A DNA stretch of 64,000 nucleotides from Methanomassiliicoccaceae archaeon (GCA_034928305.1 JAYFOZ010000005.1:83011-147010), one strand, 5' to 3'; shown: positions 17,776 through 26,648, counted from the stretch's first letter. Notes: generated from the letters alone by a model not told the origin. Translations and numbers: made by a program.

Positions 17776-19155
17776 ATGGCAAAAGTAACCAAAGAGTACA
17801 AGACGGTCTCCCAGATCGCTGGACCCCTCATCTTCGTCAAGAAGACCGAGCCGGTCGGATACCAGGAGATGGTCTCTGTCAGGCTCTCGGACGGAAGCGT
17901 CAGGAGAGGGCAGGTCCTCGATACATCCGATGACCTGGTCGTCGTTCAGATATTCGAAGGCACCACCGGTATCGACAGGTCCGCATCGGTGCGGTTCCTC
18001 GGAGAGGCAATGAAGATGCCCGTCTCAAGGGACATGCTCGGAAGGGTATTGTCCGGAGCAGGAGAACCCATCGACGGCGGAGCGCCGATCGTTCCCGAGA
18101 AAGAGCTCGGAATAGAAGGAGCGGCCATCAACCCGTGGGCAAGGGACAGCCCGTCCGATTTCATCGAGACCGGGATATCCACCATCGACGGTATGAACAC
18201 CCTGGTCAGGGGACAGAAGCTGCCGATATTCTCGGCATCCGGTCTGCCCCACAATGACATAGCCCTGCAGATCGCAAGGCAGGCGAAGGTCCGCGGCAAG
18301 AACGAAGAGTTCGCCGTGGTGTTCATCGCCATGGGCATAACCAACGAAGAAAAGCAGATGTTCATGAAGGAGTTCGAGAGGACCGGGGCGCTCAAGAGCG
18401 CAGTGGTCTTCCTGAACCTCGCCGACGACCCCGCAGTCGAGCGTATAGTCACGCCCCGTCTGGGACTCACCACCGCGGAGTACATGGCCTTCGAACTTGA
18501 CATGCAGGTGCTTGTAATCATGACCGACGTCACCAACTACTGCGAGGCGCTGCGTCAGGTATCGGCGGCCAGGGAAGAAGTGCCCGGAAGGCGCGGATAC
18601 CCCGGCTACATGTATACCGACCTGGCACAGCTGTACGAGCGCGCCGGGAGGATCAAGGACAAGAAAGGATCGATCACACAGATCCCGATCCTCTCGATGC
18701 CCGGTGACGATATCACCCACCCGATCCCCGACCTGTCCGGTTACATCACCGAGGGCCAGATCGTTCTTTCGAGGGAACTGCACCGCAACGGCATATACCC
18801 GCCGGTCAACGTTTCGTCTTCTCTCAGCCGTCTGATGAACTCAGGTGTCGGAAAGGGAAAGACCAGGGACGACCACAAGGCCGTTTCTGACCAGCTGTAC
18901 GCCTCATATGCGGAAGGCAAGGACCTCAGAGGACTGGTTGCGATCGTAGGTAAGGACTCGTTGTCCGAGAAGGACAGGAAGTACCTGGAATTCGCAGACC
19001 TCTTCGAAGACCGTATCGTCCGTCAGGGACACGACGAGGACCGCTCTATCGAGAAGACCCTCGACATCGCCTGGGAAATACTGACCGAGCTCGACGTGGA
19101 CCAGCTGAACAGGATAGACCGCAAGTACATCGAGAAGTACCTCCCGAAGAAGTGA
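17776..19155 (+). CDS. atpB: A-type ATP synthase regulatory subunit B
   Basis: This 459-aa non-catalytic partner of subunit A alternates with it in the hexameric head. It keeps the overall F1/V1 fold but has G-L-P-H-N-D where a P-loop would be (about residue 155), as expected for B subunits. It ends with a helical C-terminal domain. The [14 protein letters not shown] motif near 273 is strongly conserved in the family. Subunit D follows after four bases. Confidence 0.97.
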   Translation: MAKVTKEYKTVSQIAGPLIFVKKTEPVGYQEMVSVRLSDGSVRRGQVLDTSDDLVVVQIFEGTTGIDRSASVRFLGEAMKMPVSRDMLGRVLSGAGEPIDGGAPIVPEKELGIEGAAINPWARDSPSDFIETGISTIDGMNTLVRGQKLPIFSASGLPHNDIALQIARQAKVRGKNEEFAVVFIAMGITNEEKQMFMKEFERTGALKSAVVFLNLADDPAVERIVTPRLGLTTAEYMAFELDMQVLVIMTDVTNYCEALRQVSAAREEVPGRRGYPGYMYTDLAQLYERAGRIKDKKGSITQIPILSMPGDDITHPIPDLSGYITEGQIVLSRELHRNGIYPPVNVSSSLSRLMNSGVGKGKTRDDHKAVSDQLYASYAEGKDLRGLVAIVGKDSLSEKDRKYLEFADLFEDRIVRQGHDEDRSIEKTLDIAWEILTELDVDQLNRIDRKYIEKYLPKK

Positions 19156-19159
19156 TCCG

Positions 19160-19798
19160 ATGGCAGCCCACGAAATAACCCCGAACCGTTCGGTCCTCCT
19201 GGACCTGAAGAGGAGGATCAAGCTCACCAACGGCGGGCACAAGATCCTGAAGATGAAGAGGGACGGCCTCATCATCGAGTTCTTCGAGACCCTGGAGAAG
19301 GCACGCCAGATGCGCGCCGGGGTTTCGTCGGAATACGCGGCGGCCATCGGCAAGATCGCGATCGCGAGGGCGGTCGAGGGCGATATCTCCGTGAAAAGCG
19401 CGGCATACGCCCTCAAGACCGACCATCAGGTCACCGTCGGGAGCAAGAACATAATGGGAATGAAGGTCCCCAAAGTGGAGGCGACAGGATCCATGCACAC
19501 CGACATAGCTCACAAGGGCTACGGTGTGATCTCCACGTCCGCCTACATAGAGGAGGCCTCCGTGGCTTTCGAGAAACTTCTGGACACCCTGATAAGGGCC
19601 GCAGAGGTCGAAACCACCATGAAGAAGCTCCTCGACGAGATCGAGAGGACCAAGAGAAGGGTCAACGCGCTCGAGTTCAAGATCATACCCGATCTGAAGG
19701 AAGCCGAGAGGTTCGTCAAGTTCAGTCTCGAAGAGATGGAACGCGAGAACACGACCCGCCTCAAACACCAGAAAAAGAAGAGCGAGGTAGCCGAGTGA
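19160..19798 (+). CDS. atpD: A-type ATP synthase subunit D (rotor shaft)
   Basis: This 212-aa protein forms the long antiparallel coiled coil that rotates inside the A3B3 head. The N-terminal helix (EITPNRSVLLDLKRRIKLTN...) and C-terminal helix (about 135-205, R-R-V-N-A-L-E-F) are the two halves of the shaft. A middle region (about 70-110) touches subunit F. Its stop codon overlaps the GTG start of a small membrane-protein gene. Confidence 0.95.
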   Translation: MAAHEITPNRSVLLDLKRRIKLTNGGHKILKMKRDGLIIEFFETLEKARQMRAGVSSEYAAAIGKIAIARAVEGDISVKSAAYALKTDHQVTVGSKNIMGMKVPKVEATGSMHTDIAHKGYGVISTSAYIEEASVAFEKLLDTLIRAAEVETTMKKLLDEIERTKRRVNALEFKIIPDLKEAERFVKFSLEEMERENTTRLKHQKKKSEVAE

Positions 19799-19947
19799 GA
19801 AGTTTCGGGGAGGTATGGGACGAGATAAGGGAAGACCCGGTAAAGCTAAAGCGGGTCTTCACCGTGATCTGGGTTTCAGCCTACTCGATGCTCATGATCG
19901 GCTCCTTCATCATCATCTGGTTTTTGTCGAAGGTCTATCTTTTCTAA
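19795..19947 (+). CDS. Small membrane protein, AhaG-like, last gene of the ATP synthase operon
   Basis: GTG at 19795 overlaps the subunit D stop (GTGA), and the frame ends at TAA 19945-19947, giving 50 residues. An acidic/basic N-terminus (F-G-E-V-W-D-E-I-R-E-D-P-V-K-L-K-R) leads to one hydrophobic helix (about 22-46, VFTVIWVSAYSMLMIGSFII) and a short end K-V-Y-L-F. Methanosarcina mazei has a small hydrophobic gene, ahaG, at exactly this place (ahaHIKECFABDG). The identification rests on position, overlap and size, not on recognised sequence identity. Confidence 0.7.
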   Translation: MRSFGEVWDEIREDPVKLKRVFTVIWVSAYSMLMIGSFIIIWFLSKVYLF

Positions 19948-19985
19948 ACCGTTTAAAGAACCAATTTTTTTCATCATGTCCGGGC

Positions 19986-20360
19986 TTATATTTTTGTGCA
20001 CGTCTGGGACTTTTTATCGGCCGCCCTTTTTGAGGACATCTCCAGGCCGCCTATGCCAACGATAACCAACAATACGAACGACAGGCGCAACGGAGTGGCG
20101 GGTTCGCCGAACAAAATTATTCCTGCCATTACTGAACCCAGGGCGCCTATGCCTACCCATACGGCATAACCCACGCCGGTGGGGATCCCCCTTTTATAGG
20201 CCAGGTCCAGGAACCAGGTGCTGACAAAAAGGAAAGCTATGGTGATGACCGTCCAAGGGACCTTGCTGAATCCCTCTGAAATGAACATGGTGGTGGCCCA
20301 GACGGTCTCGAACATGCCACCTACAACAAGATATGTCCAGGCAATGGCGTTGCTCTTCAT
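19986..20360 (-). CDS. SMR-family small multidrug/guanidinium-type transporter, subunit 2
   Basis: The 124-aa protein has four membrane helices and the SMR signature: a membrane-embedded Glu in G-G-M-F-E-T-V-W (about residue 18) and the G-T/V-G-Y-A-V-W-V-G-I-G-A segment (about 62-74). SMR proteins work as antiparallel dimers that exchange protons for cations. It starts directly after the stop of a second SMR gene, so the two probably form a heterodimer (as in YkkCD or paired SugE systems). A charged C-terminal tail of about 20 residues is longer than usual. Confidence 0.88.
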   Translation of the reverse strand: MKSNAIAWTYLVVGGMFETVWATTMFISEGFSKVPWTVITIAFLFVSTWFLDLAYKRGIPTGVGYAVWVGIGALGSVMAGIILFGEPATPLRLSFVLLVIVGIGGLEMSSKRAADKKSQTCTKI

Positions 20361-20690
20361 TCAAGCACCTCCGAAGTACTGGAGGCCCGTAATTCCCACT
20401 ACAATCACAAAAACAAAGAATATCTGCAGGCGATCGATCTTTTCCTGATACAGTAGGTAACCCGCTATAAGGGTCCCGATGGCGCCTATACCGGTCCATA
20501 TCGCGTACGCCGTGCCCATGTGCATGTCCAACATAGCCAGCGACAAAAAGAAGGGGCTTGCGATGATCAGTATCACGGCAGCGACCGCCCACTTCCTGTT
20601 CCTATAAGAATCCGACTTCTTAAGAGCAATGACCCAGCAAGGCTCGAGGAGCCCACCGATGATCAGCCATGCCGCGGTCAGCAATTCCAT
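20361..20690 (-). CDS. SMR-family small transporter, subunit 1
   Basis: This 109-aa, four-helix SMR protein carries the key Glu in I-G-G-L-L-E-P-C-W (about residue 16) and the G-T-A-Y-A-I-W-T-G-I-G-A motif (about 59-71). The L-L-E-P-C-W-V-I-A-L-K-K context resembles the SugE/Gdx (guanidinium exporter) branch more than EmrE, but the substrate is not certain. It begins four bases after the stop of the PolD small subunit gene and abuts its SMR partner, so all three may share a transcript. Confidence 0.88.
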   Translation of the reverse strand: MELLTAAWLIIGGLLEPCWVIALKKSDSYRNRKWAVAAVILIIASPFFLSLAMLDMHMGTAYAIWTGIGAIGTLIAGYLLYQEKIDRLQIFFVFVIVVGITGLQYFGGA

Positions 20691-20694
20691 AGGA

Positions 20695-22128
20695 TCAGTC
20701 CATGAAACTTCTCATATTTATTTCGCCCGTACCCAGATGCACAACGGGCATTATGGCAGGTTCGGGATTGAAGTTATGCATCTTCTGATACTCCGTCTGA
20801 CTCTGCCAGGTGGAGGCGTTTATTATTTTGACGCCGTTGTATTCTCCTGCGCCGGCACCGTGGATATGTCCGGAAACGAACAGGTCGGGCAGCGTCTCCA
20901 TGGCCAAATAGTCTTTTTTCTCAGGAGCGAGGGCGGTCCTTTGGCCGTAGATCGGCGCGAGGTGTCTGCGTTTGAGCATCTCCCTCATGACGCCCATTGG
21001 GTCGTTGTACGTGAGTTTCTGAACGCCGGCTATCCAGTCGTCGATGCTCTTGCCGTGGTAAGTCTGGATCGTCCGGCCCTCTATATTCAGGGTTACCGGG
21101 TTTCCTACCATCATTATGTTCGAATCGAAGGTCTTGGTGAACATCGTCCCCAATGCGGGCTGGGGTTCCGCCAGACGCACGGCGTCATGGTTCCCGGGGT
21201 GAACGACCATCTTGATATGGTCAGGTATATCTTTGAGGTATTCGGAGAGTTTCTCGTACTGCTCGTAGATGTCGTTTATCATAAGCTCCTCCTCCTGTCC
21301 GGGAAATATGCCTATGCCGTCAACAACGTCACCTGGGAAAACGATGTAGTCCAAGCCGGTCTTGTAGGAGTTCTCCTTAAGCCAAGACACCATGCGTTTC
21401 CAGCGGTCCTCCAAAAAGGTGTAGCTGCCAACGTGCACGTCGGAGAGAAACGCTACCGAAGATGTGGAATCGGAGATTTCCCAGCGGTTTGTCCTGGGCA
21501 CATCGGGCCTGAAGATCTCGTCGGCTATCAGCAGGTCCCTGCGCCCGTTGGGCTTTCCCGCTATGCCGATCACTTCATCGTTGACGAACGTCTCGCCGGC
21601 CAACGGCGAATCCTTGGAAATGAAGACCTTGCAGTTGCTTTCGTTGTCCTCGATGGTCAGTATGGTGTGTCCGTTCTTGGTCACGCTTGCATCATAGACC
21701 ATGCCTATCACGCGCACGTCACGGTCTAGGTTCATGGCCTTGGAGATCGAGATGTTCATTCCGAAATCCCTGCGCCTGGATATTATTCTGCTAAGGATGT
21801 CGTACCTGCTGCGGAAGTAGGTCGTGAAGTCCGATATGTCCCCCTCGCAGGTAGAGTTCCCCGTTACGTCGCTCCCGCTTAGGACTTCGATGTCCGTCTG
21901 TTTCTTATTGCGGGGAACGTCGGTTCCCGGGGATTTGAAAATCGGCGCATCGCCCGTCAGGCAGTCCTCCAGGTCAGAACGGCCGACAAAAATCTTGTCT
22001 GAACAAAGGGATGCAAGCGTGGTGTTTGTGAAAGCGACGGGGTCCGGGTTCGACATAATGTAATCGAGGGCATCGGGGCTGAGGAATATGCCTCTCTTCG
22101 CCGCCATGCCGAGCACATCTGTCTTCAT
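20695..22128 (-). CDS. polB: DNA polymerase D small subunit DP1 (proofreading exonuclease)
   Basis: DP1 is the Mre11-like 3'-5' exonuclease subunit of the archaeal replicative polymerase PolD. The 477-aa protein has an N-terminal helical domain (about 1-75), a linker, an OB fold (about 125-200, V-R-V-I-G-M-V-Y-D-A-S), and a calcineurin-like phosphoesterase domain. The phosphoesterase metal motifs are DVHVGS (about 225), GDVVDG (about 267), GNHD (about 315) and G-H-I-H-G-A-G (about 430). All catalytic residues appear intact. The large subunit DP2 is not in the window. Confidence 0.96.
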   Translation of the reverse strand: MKTDVLGMAAKRGIFLSPDALDYIMSNPDPVAFTNTTLASLCSDKIFVGRSDLEDCLTGDAPIFKSPGTDVPRNKKQTDIEVLSGSDVTGNSTCEGDISDFTTYFRSRYDILSRIISRRRDFGMNISISKAMNLDRDVRVIGMVYDASVTKNGHTILTIEDNESNCKVFISKDSPLAGETFVNDEVIGIAGKPNGRRDLLIADEIFRPDVPRTNRWEISDSTSSVAFLSDVHVGSYTFLEDRWKRMVSWLKENSYKTGLDYIVFPGDVVDGIGIFPGQEEELMINDIYEQYEKLSEYLKDIPDHIKMVVHPGNHDAVRLAEPQPALGTMFTKTFDSNIMMVGNPVTLNIEGRTIQTYHGKSIDDWIAGVQKLTYNDPMGVMREMLKRRHLAPIYGQRTALAPEKKDYLAMETLPDLFVSGHIHGAGAGEYNGVKIINASTWQSQTEYQKMHNFNPEPAIMPVVHLGTGEINMRSFMD

Positions 22129-22210
22129 GGCCGGGTATGTTGCATCTTAGATACATAATCCTTGCCCGCCGTCCGGGGAGGGTTATATACACACAATCAA
22201 TCTCCGGAAC

Positions 22211-22603
22211 ATGATTTCCGTCAGGATATCCTGCCCCGTTAATCCGAGCGAGTCCGAGGAACTGGTGCTGGACGCTGTGATGAAGATATTTCCGGACGCC
22301 GCAATGGAAAGGACGTCCAAGGGATTCGAGGGCACCGCGCCCGGCATCGAACGCTTCGCAATGCTGGTCCGTCGGCAGAAGATATTGGACGCCGCAAGAG
22401 CGGTGCTCATAAAAGGACTGAACGGCGACAGCACGTTGTTCCGTCTGAACAAGCAGGTGGCGACCGTCGGCAAAGTATCGTTTGCGACCAAAGGGGCAGT
22501 TCTGGGAACCATAGACGTGCGCATCGATGACGATGACGACATCGAGCTGTACATAGATGCGATGCTTCCCCGCACAATCGAAGGACAGGAGGTAAGATTA
22601 TGA
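22211..22603 (+). CDS. UPF0201 (DUF54) family protein, RNA-binding-like fold
   Basis: The 130-aa protein fits the archaeal UPF0201 family: a start of the form V-S-C-P-V-N-P-S-E-S-E-E followed by L-D-A-V-M-K-I-F-P-D-A, and a C-terminal repeat of beta strands ending before an acidic D-D-D-D-D loop. The fold is related to ribosomal L5-like RNA-binding proteins and members are broadly conserved in archaea; a biochemical role is not established. A TATA box (gttatatac, about 22183-22191) fits a leaderless start at 22211. It overlaps the next gene by four bases. Confidence 0.75.
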   Translation: MISVRISCPVNPSESEELVLDAVMKIFPDAAMERTSKGFEGTAPGIERFAMLVRRQKILDAARAVLIKGLNGDSTLFRLNKQVATVGKVSFATKGAVLGTIDVRIDDDDDIELYIDAMLPRTIEGQEVRL

Positions 22604-23358
22604 TCGGAGTTTCATGCCCGGAGTTCAGTGCCAACCCGTTCGAGAAAATCATGGAGGCCGTCTCCAAAGAGTTCCGCCACTGGGAGATATTCGCGGAGGC
22701 GGAACACAGCCTCCCGCTGATATGGGCGAGGCTTAACGCTATCAAATCGAACTACAAGATGACATTTTCGATACACTCTCCGATCAGCGACACGAATCTC
22801 GCGGCGCTCACCGAAAGGATGAGGGAATCATCGATCATAGAGATGATATCCACTGCCGAGATGGCCTCGGAGACAGGCATAAAAATCATCACCGTCCATC
22901 CCGGACTTTCATCCATGAGTGTGCCAGGCATGGAGAGTAAGGCCATAGAGAAAGCCAAGAAATCCATGAGGACGCTGGACAGGACGGCCTCGGAGTACGG
23001 GGTCACTTACGCTATAGAGAACATGCCCAGCTACCGGCCGATGATCGGTAAGACGGCGGCAGAGCTCAACGAGATAATCGAAGGGACAAACCTGAGCGTA
23101 TGTTTCGACATAGGCCACGCGAATACCATGGGGCAGATCGATGAGATGATATCCGCCTTCAAGGACAGGATCGTGAACGTCCATGTGCACGATAACATGG
23201 GGGATGACGATTCCCACCTGACAGTCGGGGACGGCAACGTCGATTTCCCGAAGGTTATGGAAGCAATGTCATGGTACAAGGGACGCTACATCATAGAATC
23301 GAAATCGCTCGCTTCGGCCGTGGAGTCGAAGAGAAGGCTCTCAATCCTTCTTGAATGA
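22600..23358 (+). CDS. Sugar phosphate isomerase/epimerase-like TIM-barrel protein
   Basis: This 252-aa protein belongs to the AP-endonuclease-2 / xylose isomerase-like TIM-barrel superfamily. Motifs include S-I-H-S-P (about residue 58), T-V-H-P-G (about 92), A-I-E-N-M-P (about 139), C-F-D-I-G-H-A (about 168) and V-H-V-H-D-N (about 192), which together give the usual trinuclear or binuclear metal site residues His, Glu, Asp and His. The substrate could be a sugar or damaged DNA; nothing in the sequence decides. It is coupled to the UPF0201 gene by a four-base overlap and convergent with the CPBP protease gene, with 18 bases shared. Confidence 0.8.
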   Translation: MIGVSCPEFSANPFEKIMEAVSKEFRHWEIFAEAEHSLPLIWARLNAIKSNYKMTFSIHSPISDTNLAALTERMRESSIIEMISTAEMASETGIKIITVHPGLSSMSVPGMESKAIEKAKKSMRTLDRTASEYGVTYAIENMPSYRPMIGKTAAELNEIIEGTNLSVCFDIGHANTMGQIDEMISAFKDRIVNVHVHDNMGDDDSHLTVGDGNVDFPKVMEAMSWYKGRYIIESKSLASAVESKRRLSILLE

Positions 23359-24444
23359 GTCCGGGAAAAGCTCCCTTTCCATGAACCCCTTGGCGAAGGA
23401 GACGCCCTTGACGGCCAGGACCACGGTAGTGACCACGCCCAGCCCCAGCAGGACGATAACCAATATCGAGAAAAGGGAAGCATCGAGCCCCAGCCACAGG
23501 AACGACTGCATGTAGTCGTTCACGAAGTGCAGCAGTATCGAAGCGTAGAGGCCATATTTGCAGTAAAGATATCCCGCCGCCAGCCCGAATATGAACGACG
23601 GCAGGATCTTTATCACTCCCCAGCCGTCGTAATGCCCATATCCGAATAGCAGCGAGGAGGCTATTATGAGGACCATGGAGGCCTTGTTCACGCCGAAGCC
23701 GCCCAGCAGATATCTCAACGGCCGCTCCTTTTTTGTGGCGAGCGCCATTATTCCAAGCGGCAATCCGATTATCAGGAGGCGGGTGATAACCTCCTCCCAT
23801 ACGCTGGCACTTGCAAGCGCGAACATCCAGTACTTGTCATCCGAAGTATCGAAGGACGGCAGGGACGAGCCCCCGCTCATCATGAGCAGAATTATTGCGA
23901 CCTGTATCGCTATCGTGGAAGGCCAGAGGAGGCCGATCCAGTACGCGCTCGTGTCCTCCAGCCCGCGGGCGCCCCCGTCCGGGCCGCGGTTCACATGCTT
24001 GGAGTACATCTCCCACGCCAGTTGGGCGAAGCTAAGCACCACGGCCGCCACAAGGAATATCCAGTACATCTGAGATCCAATTCCGGAGAACCATAGGAAG
24101 ACGTAGGGGTACGGGACCAGTATCAGCAATCCGTACGTTATGTCCGCGGCGTACGAGAATACGTTAAAAGAATTGATAAGTATCGTTGCAAGGCCCACGA
24201 CCAGGAACACCGTCACGAAAAGCATGGCCGCGAGGGATATCCAGAAAACCGGGCCGTTGCCTTTTACATCCGAAATATACGCGGGCCCGGGTCTGAGAGG
24301 TCTCCCGCAGTTGCCGCAGAACAATGTGCCGACCGAACGGTAACGGCCGCATTCCGGGCAGTCCAACATGTTCCCGCAGTTGCCGCAGAACCGATGTCCG
24401 AGTTCTCGGTTGTTTATGCATTCCGGGCATTTATCCTGCATCAC
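23341..24444 (-). CDS. CPBP-family intramembrane protease with N-terminal double zinc ribbon
   Basis: The 367-aa protein starts with two zinc-ribbon units (C-P-E-C ... C-G-N-C-G, twice, residues 4-50). About eight membrane helices follow. The CAAX protease/bacteriocin-processing motifs are present: V-W-E-E-V-I-T-R (E-E-x3-R, about residue 222), G-Y-G-H-Y-D (about 268) and H-F-V-N-D (about 302). CPBP enzymes cut prenylated proteins or small peptides in the membrane. It overlaps the TraB-like gene by four bases, the third gene of a regulator-led trio. Zinc ribbons may recruit a nucleic acid or protein partner on the cytoplasmic side. Confidence 0.88.
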   Translation of the reverse strand: MMQDKCPECINNRELGHRFCGNCGNMLDCPECGRYRSVGTLFCGNCGRPLRPGPAYISDVKGNGPVFWISLAAMLFVTVFLVVGLATILINSFNVFSYAADITYGLLILVPYPYVFLWFSGIGSQMYWIFLVAAVVLSFAQLAWEMYSKHVNRGPDGGARGLEDTSAYWIGLLWPSTIAIQVAIILLMMSGGSSLPSFDTSDDKYWMFALASASVWEEVITRLLIIGLPLGIMALATKKERPLRYLLGGFGVNKASMVLIIASSLLFGYGHYDGWGVIKILPSFIFGLAAGYLYCKYGLYASILLHFVNDYMQSFLWLGLDASLFSILVIVLLGLGVVTTVVLAVKGVSFAKGFMERELFPDSFKKD

Positions 24445-25052
24445 GCATCACCCATGAGGCCGATGATGTTCGCGACCCTTTCGTAATCTATCACGGCCAA
24501 TATCCTGCCTCCCCCTTTAGAGATCTCCGACAGCCTTATCGAGATATATCTCTCGCGGAGGCCGCAAAGCTCTCGGAATCCCCTCACGGTATTGATGTGG
24601 TCATCCCATTCTTTCGTGAAGGATTCCGGAGACGACATATCGAATTTCTTCCTCATGCCCTTCTTGGCAAGCCCGTGTTCTTTGACGAATTCCATCGAGC
24701 TCACGCTCTGGCAGTAAAGCTCCGTATACTCGGAGTCCGGCATATCCAGCGCCGAAAGCGTTACGGAATCTGCATCGCAGAGGTCGACAAGCTCGCACCA
24801 TGCGGGCGCCGGGACGGTGACATCTCCGAAATAGGACAGTCTTTTTGCGAAGACGGCCTCGAGCTCTCCCGGTTCGTATTCGTCTATAAGGTCGGCGCGG
24901 TTCCTGACGCCCATGATCTCTTCGGCACTGAGGGACACGGCATAGCGGTCATAGTTTCCGAAGGCTTTTCTCACAGCCTCGCCGTATGCAGAAAGCCCCC
25001 TGACTATGGGCAGGATGTCGATATCAGCATCCCGGACCTTCAACGATATCAT
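24441..25052 (-). CDS. Conserved-looking hypothetical protein, divergent TraB/PrgY-like
   Basis: The 203-aa soluble protein has no strong motif. Its C-terminus (L-R-E-R-Y-I-S-I-R-L-S-E-I, then G-R-I-L-A-V-I) follows the pattern of the last helix and strand of TraB/PrgY proteins (E-R-D-x-x-I-A-x-x-L, then V-A-V-V-G-x-G-H-V). However, the G-x-G-H motif is replaced by D-Y-E-R-V. The assignment is tentative; it could be an unrelated fold. It overlaps its upstream regulator and downstream CPBP protease genes by four bases each, so the three products likely work together. Confidence 0.4.
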   Translation of the reverse strand: MISLKVRDADIDILPIVRGLSAYGEAVRKAFGNYDRYAVSLSAEEIMGVRNRADLIDEYEPGELEAVFAKRLSYFGDVTVPAPAWCELVDLCDADSVTLSALDMPDSEYTELYCQSVSSMEFVKEHGLAKKGMRKKFDMSSPESFTKEWDDHINTVRGFRELCGLRERYISIRLSEISKGGGRILAVIDYERVANIIGLMGDA

Positions 25053-25996
25053 TTTTTCGTGCTCCTTGCAAGAACAAGATCCGTAAGCTCTTCGCTGTCG
25101 TCGATCTTCCCGAGCTCGTCCGTGGATATCACCGCTGTCGACTTGATGTTCTCACGGTCGCGGGCACGCTCCACGATCACGACCGACGGCCTCCCTGCAA
25201 GACTTGAGACCTCCGACGTGACCAAAGCCCTCTGTATCAGTTTTTCCTCGTCCGTTCCGGTCGCGGTCAGTATTATCACTTCTTCTACCCTTGAGAGGGC
25301 ATCGAAAGGGCTCTTCATGACCGGAGTGACGCTGAAGCCGATCTCCAGCAGCTTGTTCAGGATGTACGATCCGGTACGGGCGCCGCCGCTGATCTCATAC
25401 TTGTTGGCCGTGTCCTCTGTCTTGTAGGCGAACGGGTCCAGCGGCATTATCATCGGCGTGTTCAGGAACTCCTCTATGCGAAGGGCCGCATCTATCATGG
25501 CTCCCATCCCCGATTCGTACATCTGTACCGTGCGTCTCGATACTCCCGCCATCTCTGCGATGACGCCCAGGCTCAGGCCGTCCCTGTTCCTGATCTGTTT
25601 TAGCAGGTCGCCGTCCAGTCTGACGTAAAGCCCTCCGGGCGCTGCGAATATCAGCGGCGGGACCTCCTCGATGGTATGGTCCGCCAGCGTTTCGTTGGAA
25701 ATGATCGGGATATTGAACCTCGAGTAAACGATGCCCAGTTCCAGCACCCCGGAGCTGGACCTCTCGCCTATGAGGAGAGGGCTGGCTTTCAGAGCCTCGG
25801 CTAGGACCTTCATCTCCTCCGCGTTCTCTCTGGAAAAGGCATCGACGTTGCTGAGTATTTTGATTATTAACAGCTTATCGTCTCTTCGGGCGACAATGTC
25901 GAAGCAAACACTACGGAGATTCAGGGTGGAAGACACATCGTAACCGGAACTTGTCAATATGGTGCGGGTGGATTCGATAAGCTCCGCTCTGCTCAC
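25049..25996 (-). CDS. HTH-type transcriptional regulator, COG1395 family
   Basis: This 315-aa protein belongs to a widespread euryarchaeal family. The N-terminal about 110 residues look like a restriction-endonuclease-like or nucleotide-binding fold (S-V-C-F-D-I-V-A-R-R-D-D-K-L-L-I-I-K). A Cro/XRE helix-turn-helix follows (about residues 128-185, L-G-V-I-A-E-M-A-G-V-S-R-R-T-V-Q-M-Y-E), and a C-terminal domain (about 200-300) completes it. Targets are unknown. The start is GTG at 25996, about 25 bases after a TATA-like TTTTTTATAG, so the mRNA is probably leaderless. It leads a three-gene operon. Confidence 0.85.
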   Translation of the reverse strand: MSRAELIESTRTILTSSGYDVSSTLNLRSVCFDIVARRDDKLLIIKILSNVDAFSRENAEEMKVLAEALKASPLLIGERSSSGVLELGIVYSRFNIPIISNETLADHTIEEVPPLIFAAPGGLYVRLDGDLLKQIRNRDGLSLGVIAEMAGVSRRTVQMYESGMGAMIDAALRIEEFLNTPMIMPLDPFAYKTEDTANKYEISGGARTGSYILNKLLEIGFSVTPVMKSPFDALSRVEEVIILTATGTDEEKLIQRALVTSEVSSLAGRPSVVIVERARDRENIKSTAVISTDELGKIDDSEELTDLVLARSTKK

Positions 25997-26063
25997 GATA
26001 ATAAAGTGGTAGTTCTTCTATAAAAAACAATGCCCATATTATTTATGGGATGTCAGGGATTCC

Positions 26064-26084
26064 GGCCGGCCCGGAGGACCGGCC
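26064..26084. terminator. GC-rich hairpin after hsp20
   Basis: GGCCGG and CCGGCC arms enclose a nine-base loop in the gap between the hsp20 stop and the divergent-side COG1395 promoter. There is no clear T-run on the minus strand, so its role in stopping the cdc48-hsp20 transcript is uncertain. Confidence 0.35.
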
Positions 26085-26122
26085 TAAATGGTTTAAAGGG
26101 AGGATATAAATTTACAGCAGGC

Positions 26123-26608
26123 TCAGTCGACGTCGATGCGCCTGCCGGACCTCTTCTTGTCCTTGGACCTGAAACTGACCTCCAGTATTCCGTTGTTGTA
26201 CTCCGCTTTGGCGGATTCGAGGTCTACTTCGCAAGGCAGGGCCACCTCCTTCCTGTATCTCTTGTTGGGCGTGTCCACGGAGATCGATACCGAATCGTAG
26301 GTCGCATCGATCGCGATGTCCTCCTTCTTCGCACCCGGGACCTCTGCGACCACTCTCACGATGTCCTCGTCCAGCGCAACATCGGTGAACGGTTCCCTCA
26401 CAGAATCCGCGGACGGCAGTCCGAGCTCTCCTGCGACGTTCCCGAATTCTTTGACGTGGGCGATCCCGTCGGGGCCGCGGTACATCGTGTACCCGTATGT
26501 CTTGACATCGGGGTCGCTCATATCTTCGACACCGGAGAACATTTCATCCATCCTTCTGTTGAAGTTCTCGAATTCCCTGAACAGCATGTTCCAAATGTCT
26601 TCGCTCAT
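26123..26608 (-). CDS. hsp20: Small heat shock protein, Hsp20/alpha-crystallin family
   Basis: This 161-aa ATP-independent holdase has a disordered-looking N-terminus (about 1-65) and an alpha-crystallin domain (about 75-150: V-R-V-V-A-E-V-P-G-A-K-K-E-D-I ... N-G-I-L-E-V-S-F). A short basic tail follows without an obvious I-x-I motif. AGGAG lies eight bases before the ATG at 26608, which I prefer to the ATG at 26614. It follows cdc48 on the same strand by about 40 bases, so an unfoldase and a holdase are probably co-expressed. Confidence 0.9.
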   Translation of the reverse strand: MSEDIWNMLFREFENFNRRMDEMFSGVEDMSDPDVKTYGYTMYRGPDGIAHVKEFGNVAGELGLPSADSVREPFTDVALDEDIVRVVAEVPGAKKEDIAIDATYDSVSISVDTPNKRYRKEVALPCEVDLESAKAEYNNGILEVSFRSKDKKRSGRRIDVD

Positions 26609-26648
26609 TTCCATCGCTCCTAATTCCTGTTTTTTAGCTTTTCTTCGA

